Made by a program: the position numbers and the translations under genes
Source of the DNA: Chryseobacterium carnipullorum
GTDB lineage: Bacteria > Bacteroidota > Bacteroidia > Flavobacteriales > Weeksellaceae
DNA: 64,000 nt
Reading direction: 5' to 3'
NCBI RefSeq assembly: GCF_900142785.1
Contig: NZ_FRCD01000008.1
Span: 154,506-218,505, forward strand
The notes under the pieces: model-generated
Seen by the model: the letters and a program-made list of their open reading frames with translations, nothing else
Told to the model about the DNA's origin: nothing
Database searches by the model: none
In this document: positions 1 through 9,281 of the stretch, piece after piece
How positions within the stretch are numbered: the stretch's first letter is position 1
How the letters are laid out: every line of letters starts with the position of its first letter

Positions 1-1
1 G

Positions 2-70
2 ACGGATCTTGAGTTGGAGAGTTTGAGCATTTTTGTGTTTGCGAGTAACTATGAGATCAGTGGAAAATAG
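2..70 (+). CDS. C-terminal end of a gene cut by the left edge
   Basis: The frame starting at base 2 is open to a TAG at 68-70 and encodes 22 residues ending in FVFASNYEISGK. The composition looks coding, but the piece is too short to assign to a family. No other frame here stays open across the same stretch. The opposing M16 peptidase gene ends further right, so the two genes would be convergent. What I infer is only that a plus-strand gene ends here. Confidence 0.4.
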   Translation, partial: TDLELESLSIFVFASNYEISGK

Positions 71-138
71 TAAAGACAGGAAATTGTGAAGCCAAAGCAA
101 CCAGTAGCAGTAGAAATGTCCGGTCTCTCTTTTCTGCA

Positions 139-187
139 ATCTTTCTTCTTTAGTCTTTGTTCTTTGTTCTTTCTTCTTGTCTCTAAA
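139..187. repeat. Degenerate 7-bp periodic repeat
   Basis: Seven consecutive heptamers of the type TTCTTTG/GTCTTTG run without spacing, the last being CTCTAAA. The same 7-bp rhythm with a TCT core occurs at four other intergenic places in the window. No coding function is apparent. Confidence 0.5.
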
Positions 188-243
188 ATACGATCATCAT
201 TATAGTACTATAAAGAGTATGGGCTTCGATATCTGCCCTCTTT

Positions 244-276
244 CAAAAAAAAAACCGCCTCAATAGCTGAAGCGGT
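244..276 (-). terminator. Terminator of the M16 peptidase gene
   Basis: The arms ACCGCCTCA (254-262) and TGAAGCGGT (268-276) pair with one G-T wobble. On the minus strand they are followed by a run of T corresponding to the A tract at 244-253. The hairpin sits just past the stop codon of the minus-strand peptidase gene. Confidence 0.8.
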
Positions 277-285
277 CTTTATTGT

Positions 286-3153
286 TTAATGTCCGAAAAT
301 ATCGTCCAGGCTTAACTCTTTGAACGGGCCCATCTCGTTGACGGCATCCATATCCAGGTTTTCTTTCTTACCGATAATGGCGGTATTAAAATGAATCGGT
401 TTGATGTTTGTCTGGTAGAATTCTCTTACATCTTCAAATTTCAGAGTTTCGATCTGTGCGTAAATATCTTTTCTGAAATCATGATAGATGTTCAGTTTCT
501 TCAATCGTAAGGTATTGAAAAATATATTGTTCCGGGTAATTCTGGTGGAAGCGATCTGTTTCAATGCTGCATTTCTGGCATTTTCAAACTGTATGGGAAC
601 TTCAGGAAGTTCCTCCATCAGTTCACTCATTGTACTTACGGCAATCTGAAGTTTATCCGGCTGTGTTCCGATATACGTTGTGATATAATCCGCATGTCCC
701 AGTTCAGAGTTAGCAGCATAAGAAACATAGGCTGAATACGCTAAGCTTTTGCTTTCACGGATCTCCTGGAACACAATAGAAGAAAGTCCTCTTCCGAAAT
801 ACTCATTGAAAACATTGATCTTTCCGAAGTTTGAAGTGTTCACCTCATAACCTCTTCCTACTTTGCTCATTTCCATCTGGACCATATCGTAATCCGTGAA
901 ATAGACGTTTCCGTTCGTTTCAGGTTCAGGATATTGTTTGGGTTCAGGAATCTGTAAACTTGCATTTTCTACATATTTTCCAATATACTGTTTAAAGTTT
1001 TCAAGTTTTTTCCCGTAGTAGAATAGTTGGTAAGGATAGTTGAAAAGTTGTTTCATCCGATTGGTAAATACCTCAGGACTGCTGCTTTCCAGTTCTTCCT
1101 TTGAAATGATATCCGTGTAACGCGAAAAACTACCCAGTTTTGTATAGTTGGTAAGGGCAGTCATGATTCTGTTTTTATCTTTTTTCGAGGCCTGGCGGTT
1201 TTCCAGAACAGTTTCAACAAATTGAGTATAAATTTCCTGGTCCGGTTTCACCTCATACATCCAGTTTTGTAGAAGAGCAATGCCCTTTTCAATATTTTCC
1301 TCAAGCCCGCTCAGTGAGATGGTAAGCTGATCATGGGTTGTTTTAAAATCATTCGTAACCCCGATTTTAAAGAATTCCTGTTTTAAATCCTCAGCCGAAA
1401 GATTTTCCGTTCCAAGGTATTGGAGCAGCTGGGTAGAAATCCCAAGATCCCTGTCATGATCCCCTCCGAAAGGGAAAATAAAGTGAATTTGTGCAATATC
1501 ATTGTACTTATTATGAACGAAGCTCAGTTTTTTATCCTTTATGATATATGTAAGAATTTCTTTCTCATAATCAATAAATTCGGGCTGTATATCCTCCGTT
1601 TTTTCTGACAGAATTTCTTTTAAAAATTCGGACTGTGCCTCCCGGTTGATTTTGATAGGAGTAATTCCTGGATTTTCAACCCGTACCAGTTGGTCATTAA
1701 TGCCTTTCTCTTTATACACTTCAACATAATGATTCTTAAAAAAAGTCTGAGCAAAATCTACCACTTCTTCCTTTGTAAAATCCTGATATTCGTCCAGTTC
1801 ATTCAGTTCCTGCTCCCACGATCTCCCTTTGATATAGGTATCATACAGATTGGTAGCCAGCCCATCAGCTGTTTCAAGTCCCTTCAGGCGCTGAATTTTA
1901 AAATCATTGATGATCGCTGGAAGAATCCAGTCCGGAAAATCGCCTTTTTTAATCAGTTCGATCTGTTCCAGAACCATTTCCTTCGCTTCGTCTAAGGTCT
2001 GGGTTTCTTTCGGAACAGCGACGATGGAAAAATATCCGTACTCCTTCAAACCTACAGAAAAAGCCTGCGCCCAAAGCATTCTCTGCGTTTGATTAATATT
2101 AAGATCAAGCAGGCCAGCTTCCCCTCTGTTGCTGAGAATGTTGGCTACAATATCTGCCAACATTGCTTCTCTCGTGCCATAACTGTCAGTTCTCCATGCC
2201 AGTTGAACCCTTGGAGTCGTAGGACTTTTTACCGTTCTTTTTATAATTTCCGTTAAAGGCTGTTCAATCACAGGTGTTTTTTTGGGAAGTTCTCTGTAAG
2301 GAATCGTTCCAAAATATTGATTAACCAGTTGAATAGTCTCCTCAAAATCCAGATCACCCACCAAAACCATCGCGTAGTTATTCGGAACGTAATATTCATC
2401 AAAATACTTGTGAATGGCCTTCATCGAAGGATTTTTGAGGTGTTCGGGATCTCCGATAGTTGTTTGCTGACCATTTGGGTGGGTAGGAAACAGCGCATCC
2501 ATCAATTCATAATTGACCAATCTTGAATCGTTATCCTGTGCCCTGTTAAATTCCTCATACACTGATTCCAGCTCGGTATGGAAAAGTCGGAGAACAACTT
2601 CTGAAAATCTTTCCTTTTCTATTTTAAGCCATTTTTCGAGCTCGTTGTTCGGAACATTATTCTTATAAACCGTTTCGTCAAACCAGGTGTGTGCATTGGT
2701 TCCGGTAGCACCCAGTGAAGAAATTACTTTATCATATTCATTCGCGATCGCATATTGGCTGGCTTCCTGAGATACCTCATCTATTTTTTTATAAATCTCT
2801 TTTTTCTTGTCAGGATTCTGTTCCGCTTTATGCTCCTCATACAATGCCGAGATCTGGTCAAGAAGTTCCTTTTCCTTTTCCCAGTTCTGCGTTCCGATCT
2901 TAGAAGTTCCCTTAAACATCATGTGTTCCAGATAATGGGCAAGCCCTGTATTATCAGATGGATCATTGTTACTTCCCGTTCTCACGGGAATATAAGTCTG
3001 TATCCTTGGGGCATCAAAATTCTGGGCAAGAAAAACTTTTAAGCCATTTTTCAGGGTATAGATTCTTACCTTATTTTCATCATGCGTTACTGTAATATAT
3101 TCGTAGTTGTTTTTATCTGTATGAACCGTCTCTCTGTATCTTTTATCAATCAT
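286..3153 (-). CDS. M16 family zinc metallopeptidase (insulinase/pitrilysin type), 955 aa
   Basis: This is a large double-module M16 peptidase, expected to degrade peptides. The inverted zinc motif HxxEH is visible as HYLEH at residues 73-77, with a downstream acidic stretch (ELESVYEEFNRA) that should supply the third zinc ligand. The N-terminal catalytic half is followed by two or more M16_C-like domains; the second half has no HxxEH, as is normal for the inactive module. The length of 955 aa matches single-chain pitrilysin-like enzymes. No signal peptide is visible, so it may act in the cytoplasm, although many bacteroidal homologues are exported. It stands alone, with its own promoter (3193-3221) and terminator. 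Family assignment is firm; the substrate is unknown. Confidence 0.93.
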   Translation of the reverse strand: MIDKRYRETVHTDKNNYEYITVTHDENKVRIYTLKNGLKVFLAQNFDAPRIQTYIPVRTGSNNDPSDNTGLAHYLEHMMFKGTSKIGTQNWEKEKELLDQISALYEEHKAEQNPDKKKEIYKKIDEVSQEASQYAIANEYDKVISSLGATGTNAHTWFDETVYKNNVPNNELEKWLKIEKERFSEVVLRLFHTELESVYEEFNRAQDNDSRLVNYELMDALFPTHPNGQQTTIGDPEHLKNPSMKAIHKYFDEYYVPNNYAMVLVGDLDFEETIQLVNQYFGTIPYRELPKKTPVIEQPLTEIIKRTVKSPTTPRVQLAWRTDSYGTREAMLADIVANILSNRGEAGLLDLNINQTQRMLWAQAFSVGLKEYGYFSIVAVPKETQTLDEAKEMVLEQIELIKKGDFPDWILPAIINDFKIQRLKGLETADGLATNLYDTYIKGRSWEQELNELDEYQDFTKEEVVDFAQTFFKNHYVEVYKEKGINDQLVRVENPGITPIKINREAQSEFLKEILSEKTEDIQPEFIDYEKEILTYIIKDKKLSFVHNKYNDIAQIHFIFPFGGDHDRDLGISTQLLQYLGTENLSAEDLKQEFFKIGVTNDFKTTHDQLTISLSGLEENIEKGIALLQNWMYEVKPDQEIYTQFVETVLENRQASKKDKNRIMTALTNYTKLGSFSRYTDIISKEELESSSPEVFTNRMKQLFNYPYQLFYYGKKLENFKQYIGKYVENASLQIPEPKQYPEPETNGNVYFTDYDMVQMEMSKVGRGYEVNTSNFGKINVFNEYFGRGLSSIVFQEIRESKSLAYSAYVSYAANSELGHADYITTYIGTQPDKLQIAVSTMSELMEELPEVPIQFENARNAALKQIASTRITRNNIFFNTLRLKKLNIYHDFRKDIYAQIETLKFEDVREFYQTNIKPIHFNTAIIGKKENLDMDAVNEMGPFKELSLDDIFGH

Positions 3154-3192
3154 AAGCTAACTCATTTCATCCTTTTAGATCCGAATGCACTA

Positions 3193-3221
3193 CAAATGTA
3201 AGCAATCAAAAAAAATTCCAA
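3193..3221 (-). promoter_or_regulatory. Promoter of the M16 peptidase gene
   Basis: On the minus strand a -7 box TACATTTG (3193-3200) fits the Bacteroidota consensus TAnnTTTG. It is preceded by TTG (3219-3221) with an 18-base spacer. The start codon lies about 40 bases downstream. The rest of the 3154-3444 gap holds nothing else that I recognise. Confidence 0.6.
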
Positions 3222-3444
3222 TACGTTTTTGTGACTATTACATCTATAGCTTCGATTTGCAACAACAAAAAGGTGATTTTTTCCTGATCCATCATTCACC
3301 ATTCACTTGCGAAGCAAAATTCACCTTTACAGTTTCTTCTATCTCTTTCATTTCCCCAAGGTTTAGATTAAATTTCGTCCCACTACTGTTCATTTGGTGA
3401 AAAAAATCAATAAGTTTGCATCAGGTTTTCCAAAAACAACCATT

Positions 3445-4770
3445 ATGTCCGGAAACATTCTGATCATCGATGATGAGATCAAACTCCTTAAATTACTGGG
3501 GATGATCCTTTCCCAAGAAAATTTTAGCGTTAAAGAAGCTTCTACAGCACGATCGGCAATGACCATGCTTGAGCAGTACGAATTTGAAGTCGTTTTATGC
3601 GATGTCCGCCTTCCCGATGCTTTCGGGGTAGAGCTTGTCCGCTCCATTAAAACCAAATATCCGCATCTCGAAATTATTCTGATGACTGCTTTCGGGAATA
3701 TTATCGATGCTGTTCAGGCTATGAAAAACGGAGCGTATGATTATCTGGTGAAAGGAGATGATAATGACAAGATCATTCCATTGGTGTACAAAGCACTCGA
3801 AAAAGTAAAGGACAACCAATCTAAAACTGTTCAAAAACCAGCTGTATCAAAAGGGTTCGGACAGATCATCGGTACTTCACCTTTAATCCTTCAGTCCAAA
3901 AAACTGGCTGAAAAAGTAGCTTTAACAGATGCTGCCGTTCTTCTGACCGGAGAAACAGGGACCGGAAAAGAAGTTTTTGCCAATGCCATCCATGAAGGTA
4001 GCGATAGAAAGAAGAATAATTTTGTAGCCATCAACTGTTCAGCATTCAGCAAAGAAATACTGGAAAGCGAACTTTTTGGACATAAACAAGGGGCTTTTAC
4101 AGGAGCTGTAAAGGATAAAAAAGGCCTGATAGAAGAAGCCAATGGCGGAACCTTATTTCTGGATGAAATAGGAGAGATGCCGATAGAGCTGCAGGCCAAA
4201 CTGCTCCGTGTCTTAGAAACCGGAGAATTTATCAAAATGGGTGAAACGAAAGTTTCAAGATCTGATTTCAGGCTCATTGCGGCTACCAACAGAGATCTGG
4301 TGCATGAAATAAAGCAGGGCCAGTTCCGGGAAGATTTATATTTCAGACTGAACGTATTCGAGATCCATCTTCCACCATTGCGTGATAGAAAAGACGACCT
4401 GAAAATGCTGGCCAAAAACTTCATTGATATTTTCTCACGAAAACTTCATCTTTCCAACCTTCAGGTCAATCCGGATTATTATAAAATGCTGGAAAAAAAC
4501 GACTGGAAAGGAAATATCCGCGAACTTAGAAATGCAGTGGAAAGAAGCCTTATCTTAATGGAAGACAATATTCTGGATGCCGGAAGCCTTCCGCATTACT
4601 CAGATAAAGCAGTTCCTGAAAGCGACTCTTTAAGTATAAGATCTCTGGAAAAGATACATATTCAAAAAGTTCTTCAATATACCAAAGGCAATAAAGCTGA
4701 AGCTGCCAGATTACTTGAAATAGGGATTGCAACGCTGTACCGTAAGCTGGAGGAATATGGTTTGAGGTAG
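3445..4770 (+). CDS. Sigma-54-dependent response regulator (NtrC type), probable Kdp regulator
   Basis: A two-component response regulator that should activate RNA polymerase carrying sigma-54. Counting from the ATG at 3445 there is a receiver domain (residues 1-120, phosphorylatable Asp53 in LCDVRLPD), then an AAA+ domain with Walker A GETGTGKE (169-176), the sigma-54 contact loop GAFTGA (216-221) and Walker B GGTLFLDEIGE (234-244), and a C-terminal Fis-type helix-turn-helix ending at RKLEEYGLR. An in-frame TTG at 3394 would add 17 residues, but the ATG places the conserved ILIIDDE strand at the usual N-terminal position. It lies just upstream of kdpFABC. No KdpE is present in the window, while a split KdpD and a kinase end the cluster, so I infer that this protein fills the KdpE role. 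Confidence 0.9.
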   Translation: MSGNILIIDDEIKLLKLLGMILSQENFSVKEASTARSAMTMLEQYEFEVVLCDVRLPDAFGVELVRSIKTKYPHLEIILMTAFGNIIDAVQAMKNGAYDYLVKGDDNDKIIPLVYKALEKVKDNQSKTVQKPAVSKGFGQIIGTSPLILQSKKLAEKVALTDAAVLLTGETGTGKEVFANAIHEGSDRKKNNFVAINCSAFSKEILESELFGHKQGAFTGAVKDKKGLIEEANGGTLFLDEIGEMPIELQAKLLRVLETGEFIKMGETKVSRSDFRLIAATNRDLVHEIKQGQFREDLYFRLNVFEIHLPPLRDRKDDLKMLAKNFIDIFSRKLHLSNLQVNPDYYKMLEKNDWKGNIRELRNAVERSLILMEDNILDAGSLPHYSDKAVPESDSLSIRSLEKIHIQKVLQYTKGNKAEAARLLEIGIATLYRKLEEYGLR

Positions 4771-4872
4771 GTGAATTCCTGGGTGCGTACTGCGAGGTTG
4801 AGAGTCGGACAGTTTGAGAGTTTTAGCTTAACGTTTAGTGGCTGGCTGAAAGCTTCTATAAAATAATCTCAT

Positions 4873-4928
4873 ATCTGAAATCTGATGTCTGATGTCTAAA
4901 GTCTGAAATCTAGTTTCTAACTTCTACT
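4873..4928. repeat. Degenerate heptamer repeat, eight units
   Basis: Eight tandem 7-mers read ATCTGAA, ATCTGAT, GTCTGAT, GTCTAAA, GTCTGAA, ATCTAGT, TTCTAAC and TTCTACT. They share the pattern NTCTNNN and lie between the regulator stop and its terminator. The same pattern recurs at 139-187 and 61371-61405. Confidence 0.65.
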
Positions 4929-4948
4929 CCTTATCATTTCAATAAACG

Positions 4949-4973
4949 AGCCTATCATTTTGATAGGCTTTTG
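4949..4973 (+). terminator. Terminator after the response regulator
   Basis: AGCCTATCA (4949-4957) and TGATAGGCT (4961-4969) form a perfect 9-bp stem with a TTT loop, followed by TTTTGT. It separates the regulator transcript from the kdp genes and implies that these have their own promoter. Confidence 0.8.
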
Positions 4974-5044
4974 TATTTTGGTATCGTTGAGTTATTATTT
5001 GTAAGTATTTGCTATTTAGCTTTTTAAATATTTTGTTTTCAGAA

Positions 5045-5060
5045 TGGGCCTCTTTTTGGC
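5045..5060 (+). promoter_or_regulatory. Weak candidate sigma-54 (-24/-12) promoter for the kdp operon
   Basis: TGGGCCTCTTTTTGGC contains GG and GC separated by 10 bases, the spacing of -24/-12 promoters, about 30 bases before the first small ORF. It lacks the usual CAC after the GG and has TG rather than TT before the GC. It is listed mainly because the adjacent regulator is of the sigma-54 class. No clear TAnnTTTG box was found between 4974 and 5089. Confidence 0.3.
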
Positions 5061-5089
5061 CTATAGGACGTGAATAAAATATTTTAAAA

Positions 5090-5197
5090 ATGACAATTTC
5101 AAGAAAAACGTTCAAAAAACGTGAGCATGCGGGCTTCAGTCTGCTGATGGTATCGTACGTACTACTGACCCTATTAACCTTAATACTATCGATATGA
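5090..5197 (+). CDS. Putative 35-residue single-span membrane micropeptide
   Basis: ATG at 5090 opens a 35-codon frame. The product has a basic N-terminus (MTISRKTFKKREHAG) followed by one hydrophobic segment (FSLLMVSYVLLTLLTLILSI), so it should insert in the inner membrane with the N-terminus inside. Its TGA overlaps the next small ATG (ATGA at 5194-5197), which suggests translational coupling. It is the first gene of the kdpF-kdpA-kdpB-kdpC series. I do not recognise a family. A role as an accessory or regulatory peptide of the Kdp pump is inferred only from position. Confidence 0.5.
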   Translation: MTISRKTFKKREHAGFSLLMVSYVLLTLLTLILSI

Positions 5198-5277
5198 TGC
5201 TTATATGTTTGATCCTGCTTTTTGCAGTGATGTTTTGGCTTCTTTATAAATCTGTTGAATTTTTTGATAAAATATAA
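5194..5277 (+). CDS. Putative 27-residue membrane micropeptide
   Basis: The frame starts with ATGATG at 5194, overlapping the stop of the preceding micropeptide, and ends with TAA at 5275-5277. The product is one hydrophobic helix (LICLILLFAVMFWLLYKS) with a short charged tail, VEFFDKI. It lies four bases before the kdpF start. Short single-helix proteins at this position recall KdpF itself, but the KdpF tail motif is in the next ORF, so this would be an additional peptide. Alternatively it could be non-functional spacing. Confidence 0.5.
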   Translation: MMLICLILLFAVMFWLLYKSVEFFDKI

Positions 5278-5281
5278 AAAT

Positions 5282-5359
5282 ATGTGGAGTTTATTTTTCC
5301 TTTCAATTCTGGCCTTCGTTTACATCTGCTACGTTTTGCTGAAACCTGAAAAATTTTAA
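5282..5359 (+). CDS. kdpF: KdpF, small stabilising subunit of the potassium ATPase
   Basis: This is a 25-residue single-helix peptide with the C-terminal motif YVLLKPEKF, the signature end of KdpF (Y-x-L-L-x-P-E-x-F). KdpF is known to bind between KdpA and KdpB and stabilise the complex. The start at 5282 follows an A-rich stretch and the stop lies 6 bases before the kdpA ATG, the usual kdpFA arrangement. It is short enough to be missed by automated annotation. Confidence 0.85.
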   Translation: MWSLFFLSILAFVYICYVLLKPEKF

Positions 5360-5365
5360 TCGGTC

Positions 5366-7060
5366 ATGAATACAGAAATTTTAGGCGTTATTGCCATGTT
5401 TGTCATTACATTAGTCATTGGAATATTTCTGGGGAAATACATCGCTAATGTGTACGGGTACAAAAAGACCTTTTTAGATCCTGTTTTTGAACCTGTTGAA
5501 AAATTAATTTATAAAATATCGGGGATCAATCCAAACCGTCAGATGACCTGGAAGCAGAATATGTATGCCATGCTGACGATCAACCTGGTTTGGTTCGTGA
5601 TAGGATTCCTGATTCTGATGACTCAGTCCTGGCTTCCCTTAAATCCTGACGGAAACCCGAATATGTCACCTGATCTCGCCTTTAATACGGCTATTTCCTT
5701 CTTGGTGAACTGTAACCTTCAGCATTATTCAGGAGAAACAGGGGTGAGTTATTTAAGTCAGCTTTATCTGATGTTCCTGCAGTTTGTGACCGCAGCTACC
5801 GGAATGGCCGCCATGGCTGTTCTTTTCAAAGCATTTAAAGATAAAACGACTACAGAACTAGGAAATTTCTATGATTTCTTTACCAAATCTGTGATCAGAA
5901 TACTGGTTCCGATCAGTATCCTTGTTGCTTTGATTCTTTCTGCTAATGGAAGTCCGATGACTTTCGAAGGCAAAGATCATATCACAACGCTGGAAGGACA
6001 GAAAATTGATGTTTCAAGAGGTCCTGTAGCGGCTTTTGTGGCAATCAAGCATTTAGGAACCAATGGAGGAGGTTTCTTCGGAGCCAACTCGGCACACCCG
6101 CTTGAAAATCCGAACTATGTGACGAATATGACCGAGATGGTCACTCAGATGATCATTCCGTTTGCATTGGTTTTTGCCTTAGGATTTTATCTGAAAAAGA
6201 GAAAGCTGTCATGGGTGATCTTTACCGTAATGACGGTTGGTTTCCTGGCACTTGCCGTCCCGAATATTGTCAATGAAACAAACGGGAATCCTCTTATCAC
6301 AGAAATGGGTACTGACAGCAGCCTTGGAGCTATGGAAGGTAAAGAAATCCGTTTCGGAAGTGCTTCTTCAGGATATTGGAGTATCGCAACGACGGTGATC
6401 TCAACAGGTTCCGTGAATTCGATGCATGACAGCACCATGCCGCTTTCAGGAATGAATGAGCTGCTGGCGATGATGATTAACTGTTTCTACGGAGGCTGCG
6501 GAGTAGGAGTCCTGAATTATTTCATTTTTATCATTCTCGCTGTATTCATCAGTGGTCTGATGGTGGGAAGGACACCGGAATTCATGGGTAAGAAGATCGA
6601 AGCCAAAGAAATGAAGATCGCAATGATCGTCGCTCTTTTCCACCCGTTCTTAATCCTTGTAGGAACAGCGTTAACTGCCTATCTGCCGGAATTTGGAGCA
6701 AAGACATTGAATAACCCGGGTTTCCACGGATTCAGTGAAATGTTGTACGAGTTTACTTCTTCTTCTGCGAACAACGGTTCCGGATTTGAAGGACTTGGCG
6801 ACAATACTCCCTGGTGGAATATTTCAACAGGAATTGTATTGCTGTTATCCAGATTTATTCCGATCATCGGACCTATAGCGATTGCCGGATTATTGGCACA
6901 GAAAAAATTCATCCCGGAAAGTTCAGGAACCCTGAAAACGGATACGGCCACTTTCGGTTTTATGACGCTTGCAGTGATCCTCCTTATAGCAGCTTTGTCT
7001 TTCTTCCCGGCGCTCACATTGGGACCTATCGCAGAACAGATCCAGTATTTCTCTAAATAA
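5366..7060 (+). CDS. kdpA: KdpA, potassium-translocating subunit of the Kdp ATPase
   Basis: This membrane subunit selects and conducts potassium for the high-affinity KdpFABC pump. The 564 residues contain about ten transmembrane segments and four selectivity-filter-like loops: NCNLQHYSGE, NGGGFFGANSAHP, YGGCGVGVL and SSANNGSGFEG. The length is typical of KdpA. It begins 6 bases after kdpF and is followed by an unusual 171-base gap before kdpB. Confidence 0.97.
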   Translation: MNTEILGVIAMFVITLVIGIFLGKYIANVYGYKKTFLDPVFEPVEKLIYKISGINPNRQMTWKQNMYAMLTINLVWFVIGFLILMTQSWLPLNPDGNPNMSPDLAFNTAISFLVNCNLQHYSGETGVSYLSQLYLMFLQFVTAATGMAAMAVLFKAFKDKTTTELGNFYDFFTKSVIRILVPISILVALILSANGSPMTFEGKDHITTLEGQKIDVSRGPVAAFVAIKHLGTNGGGFFGANSAHPLENPNYVTNMTEMVTQMIIPFALVFALGFYLKKRKLSWVIFTVMTVGFLALAVPNIVNETNGNPLITEMGTDSSLGAMEGKEIRFGSASSGYWSIATTVISTGSVNSMHDSTMPLSGMNELLAMMINCFYGGCGVGVLNYFIFIILAVFISGLMVGRTPEFMGKKIEAKEMKIAMIVALFHPFLILVGTALTAYLPEFGAKTLNNPGFHGFSEMLYEFTSSSANNGSGFEGLGDNTPWWNISTGIVLLLSRFIPIIGPIAIAGLLAQKKFIPESSGTLKTDTATFGFMTLAVILLIAALSFFPALTLGPIAEQIQYFSK

Positions 7061-7074
7061 ATATTAAAAATTAA

Positions 7075-7206
7075 AATCAATAGTCAACCATTAGGAAGAT
7101 TGAAATGTAAGGGAATCAGTCTATAACTCATCGAAACGTTCACCTGAATATATTATCCATTTCCACTCCTTTTAGTTTTATTCTTTCTTAATGGTTACCA
7201 TTGATT
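7075..7206. repeat. Imperfect inverted repeat between kdpA and kdpB
   Basis: The left arm at 7075-7098 (core CAACCATTAGGAAG) and the right arm at 7183-7206 (core CTTTCTTAATGGTTACCA) are near-complementary over about 24 bases with a few mismatches, and enclose about 84 bases. The kdp genes in other bacteria usually abut, so this 171-base gap with terminal inverted arms may be a small insertion remnant or a long intra-operon hairpin. No ORF is visible inside. Confidence 0.45.
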
Positions 7207-7231
7207 ACAATTATATAACTCTTTCAAAAAA

Positions 7232-9271
7232 ATGAAAAATCAATCACAGACATTGTTTCAAAAAGATTTGGTGAACGAAGCGATTAAACAGTCCTTCGTC
7301 AAACTGAATCCGAAAATCATGTTTAAAAATCCCGTGATGTTCCTGGTGGAAGTCGGAACAGTGGTGATGTTTATCGTAAGTCTTTTCAGCCTTACGGGGG
7401 ACAAATCACAGGGGAGTTTTGCTTATAACTTTACCGTATTCATTATTTTATTTTTTACGGTTCTTTTCGCCAACTTTGCTGAAGCTATTGCTGAAGCAAG
7501 AGGAAAGGCGCAGGCGGATACCCTCAGAAAAACCCGTGAAGAAACTCCCGCCAAAGTAGTGGTGGACAACAAACCCGGATTTCAGGTAGAAACCGTTCTG
7601 AGAATGTCTGCCGAAATGAAACTGGGTGATATTTTCCTTTGCGAAACCGGTGATCAGATTCCTATGGACGGAGAGATCATTGAAGGACTCGCTACCATTG
7701 ATGAATCAGCAATCACAGGAGAAAGTGCCCCTGTGATCCGTGAATCCGGAGGCGATAAAAGCTCTGTAACAGGCGGAACAAAAGTACTTTCCGACAGAAT
7801 AAAAGTGAAAGTAACCACTAAACCCGGAGAATCTTTCTTAGATAAAATGATTGCCCTTGTAGAAGGAGCGTCAAGACAGAAAACACCTAACGAAATCGCA
7901 TTAACTATACTTTTGGCAGGATTTACCCTGACGTTTATTATCGTAACACTCACTTTAAAACCTTTTGCAGACTACGCGCAGACTCCCATTACTATTGCGG
8001 CATTTATCTCACTTTTCGTTTGTTTGATTCCCACAACCATTGGAGGTCTGCTTTCTGCAATCGGGATTGCCGGAATGGACAGAGCCTTGAGAGCGAACGT
8101 CATTACCAAAAGTGGTAAAGCGGTAGAAACAGCCGGAGATATTGATGTACTGCTTCTGGATAAAACAGGAACCATTACCATCGGAAATCGTAAAGCAACA
8201 GAATTTCACCCGGCAGACGGAATCAGATTACCGGATTTTATTAAAGCATCTGCCTTAAGTTCAGTAGCAGATGAAACGCCGGAAGGAAAATCCATTATAG
8301 AATTAAGCCAGCTGAAATCAGAAGACCTTCTTGTTCCCAACCCGGTCTATATTGATTTCTCAGCAGAAACCAGAACCTCAGGAATCGATTTTGAAGACAC
8401 AAGGATCAGAAAAGGAGCGTATGACACCATAAAAAAACTGACTGAAAAAGCCGGGAATATCTTCCCGAAAGAAACCCAGGATGCCGTTACCAAAATTTCT
8501 GAAAACGGAGGAACCCCTCTTGTTGTAAGCGTTAATGAAAAAGTCTGGGGGGTTATCGAACTTCAGGACATCATTAAAACAGGAATCCAGGAACGTTTCC
8601 AGAGACTGAGAAAAATGGGGGTAAAAACGGTAATGGTAACCGGAGATAATCCTCTGACTGCAAAATTCATTGCTGAAAAAGCAGGCGTAGATGATTTTAT
8701 TGCCGAAGCCAAGCCCGAAGACAAAATGAATTACATCAAAAAAGAACAGCAGGAAGGAAAGCTGGTGGCGATGATGGGGGACGGAACGAATGATGCTCCG
8801 GCACTGGCTCAGGCCGATGTGGGAGTAGCAATGAACAGCGGAACACAGGCGGCAAAAGAAGCTGGTAACATGGTAGATCTTGACAATGACCCTACGAAAC
8901 TAATCGAGATCGTAGAGATTGGAAAACAGCTGCTGATGACCCGTGGAACGCTGACAACTTTCAGTATTGCGAATGATGTTGCGAAATATTTTGCCATTAT
9001 TCCGGCATTGTTTATCACCTTCATTCCTTCACTTCAAAAGTTGAATATTATGAACCTTCACAGCCCGGAGACAGCTATCTTATCAGCCGTTATTTTCAAT
9101 GCCGTGATTATTCCTTTCCTTATTCCATTAGCGTTAAAAGGAGTTGCCTATAAACCGATTGGTGCCAGTGCGCTCTTAAGAAGAAACCTTTTAATCTATG
9201 GTTTGGGTGGTGTTATTGTTCCGTTTATCGGGATCAAAATCATCGATTTAGTGATCAGTTTATTCTATTAA
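7232..9271 (+). CDS. kdpB: KdpB, P-type ATPase catalytic subunit
   Basis: This subunit hydrolyses ATP to energise potassium import through KdpA. The 679-residue sequence has the P-type phosphorylation motif DKTGT with Asp310, the actuator motif TGES (residues 162-165, whose serine corresponds to the inhibitory phosphoserine of E. coli KdpB), and the hinge motif [18 protein letters not shown]. Membrane helices flank the cytoplasmic domains and the length is normal. The ATG follows an A-rich stretch (CTTTCAAAAAA). kdpC follows 10 bases after its stop. Confidence 0.97.
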   Translation: MKNQSQTLFQKDLVNEAIKQSFVKLNPKIMFKNPVMFLVEVGTVVMFIVSLFSLTGDKSQGSFAYNFTVFIILFFTVLFANFAEAIAEARGKAQADTLRKTREETPAKVVVDNKPGFQVETVLRMSAEMKLGDIFLCETGDQIPMDGEIIEGLATIDESAITGESAPVIRESGGDKSSVTGGTKVLSDRIKVKVTTKPGESFLDKMIALVEGASRQKTPNEIALTILLAGFTLTFIIVTLTLKPFADYAQTPITIAAFISLFVCLIPTTIGGLLSAIGIAGMDRALRANVITKSGKAVETAGDIDVLLLDKTGTITIGNRKATEFHPADGIRLPDFIKASALSSVADETPEGKSIIELSQLKSEDLLVPNPVYIDFSAETRTSGIDFEDTRIRKGAYDTIKKLTEKAGNIFPKETQDAVTKISENGGTPLVVSVNEKVWGVIELQDIIKTGIQERFQRLRKMGVKTVMVTGDNPLTAKFIAEKAGVDDFIAEAKPEDKMNYIKKEQQEGKLVAMMGDGTNDAPALAQADVGVAMNSGTQAAKEAGNMVDLDNDPTKLIEIVEIGKQLLMTRGTLTTFSIANDVAKYFAIIPALFITFIPSLQKLNIMNLHSPETAILSAVIFNAVIIPFLIPLALKGVAYKPIGASALLRRNLLIYGLGGVIVPFIGIKIIDLVISLFY

Positions 9272-9281
9272 AATTAAAAAA

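Noticed and set aside
3891..4424. 177-codon open frame opposite the response regulator
   Set aside because: It lies wholly antisense to the AAA+ domain, has no recognisable motifs, and its openness follows from the codon usage of the real gene.
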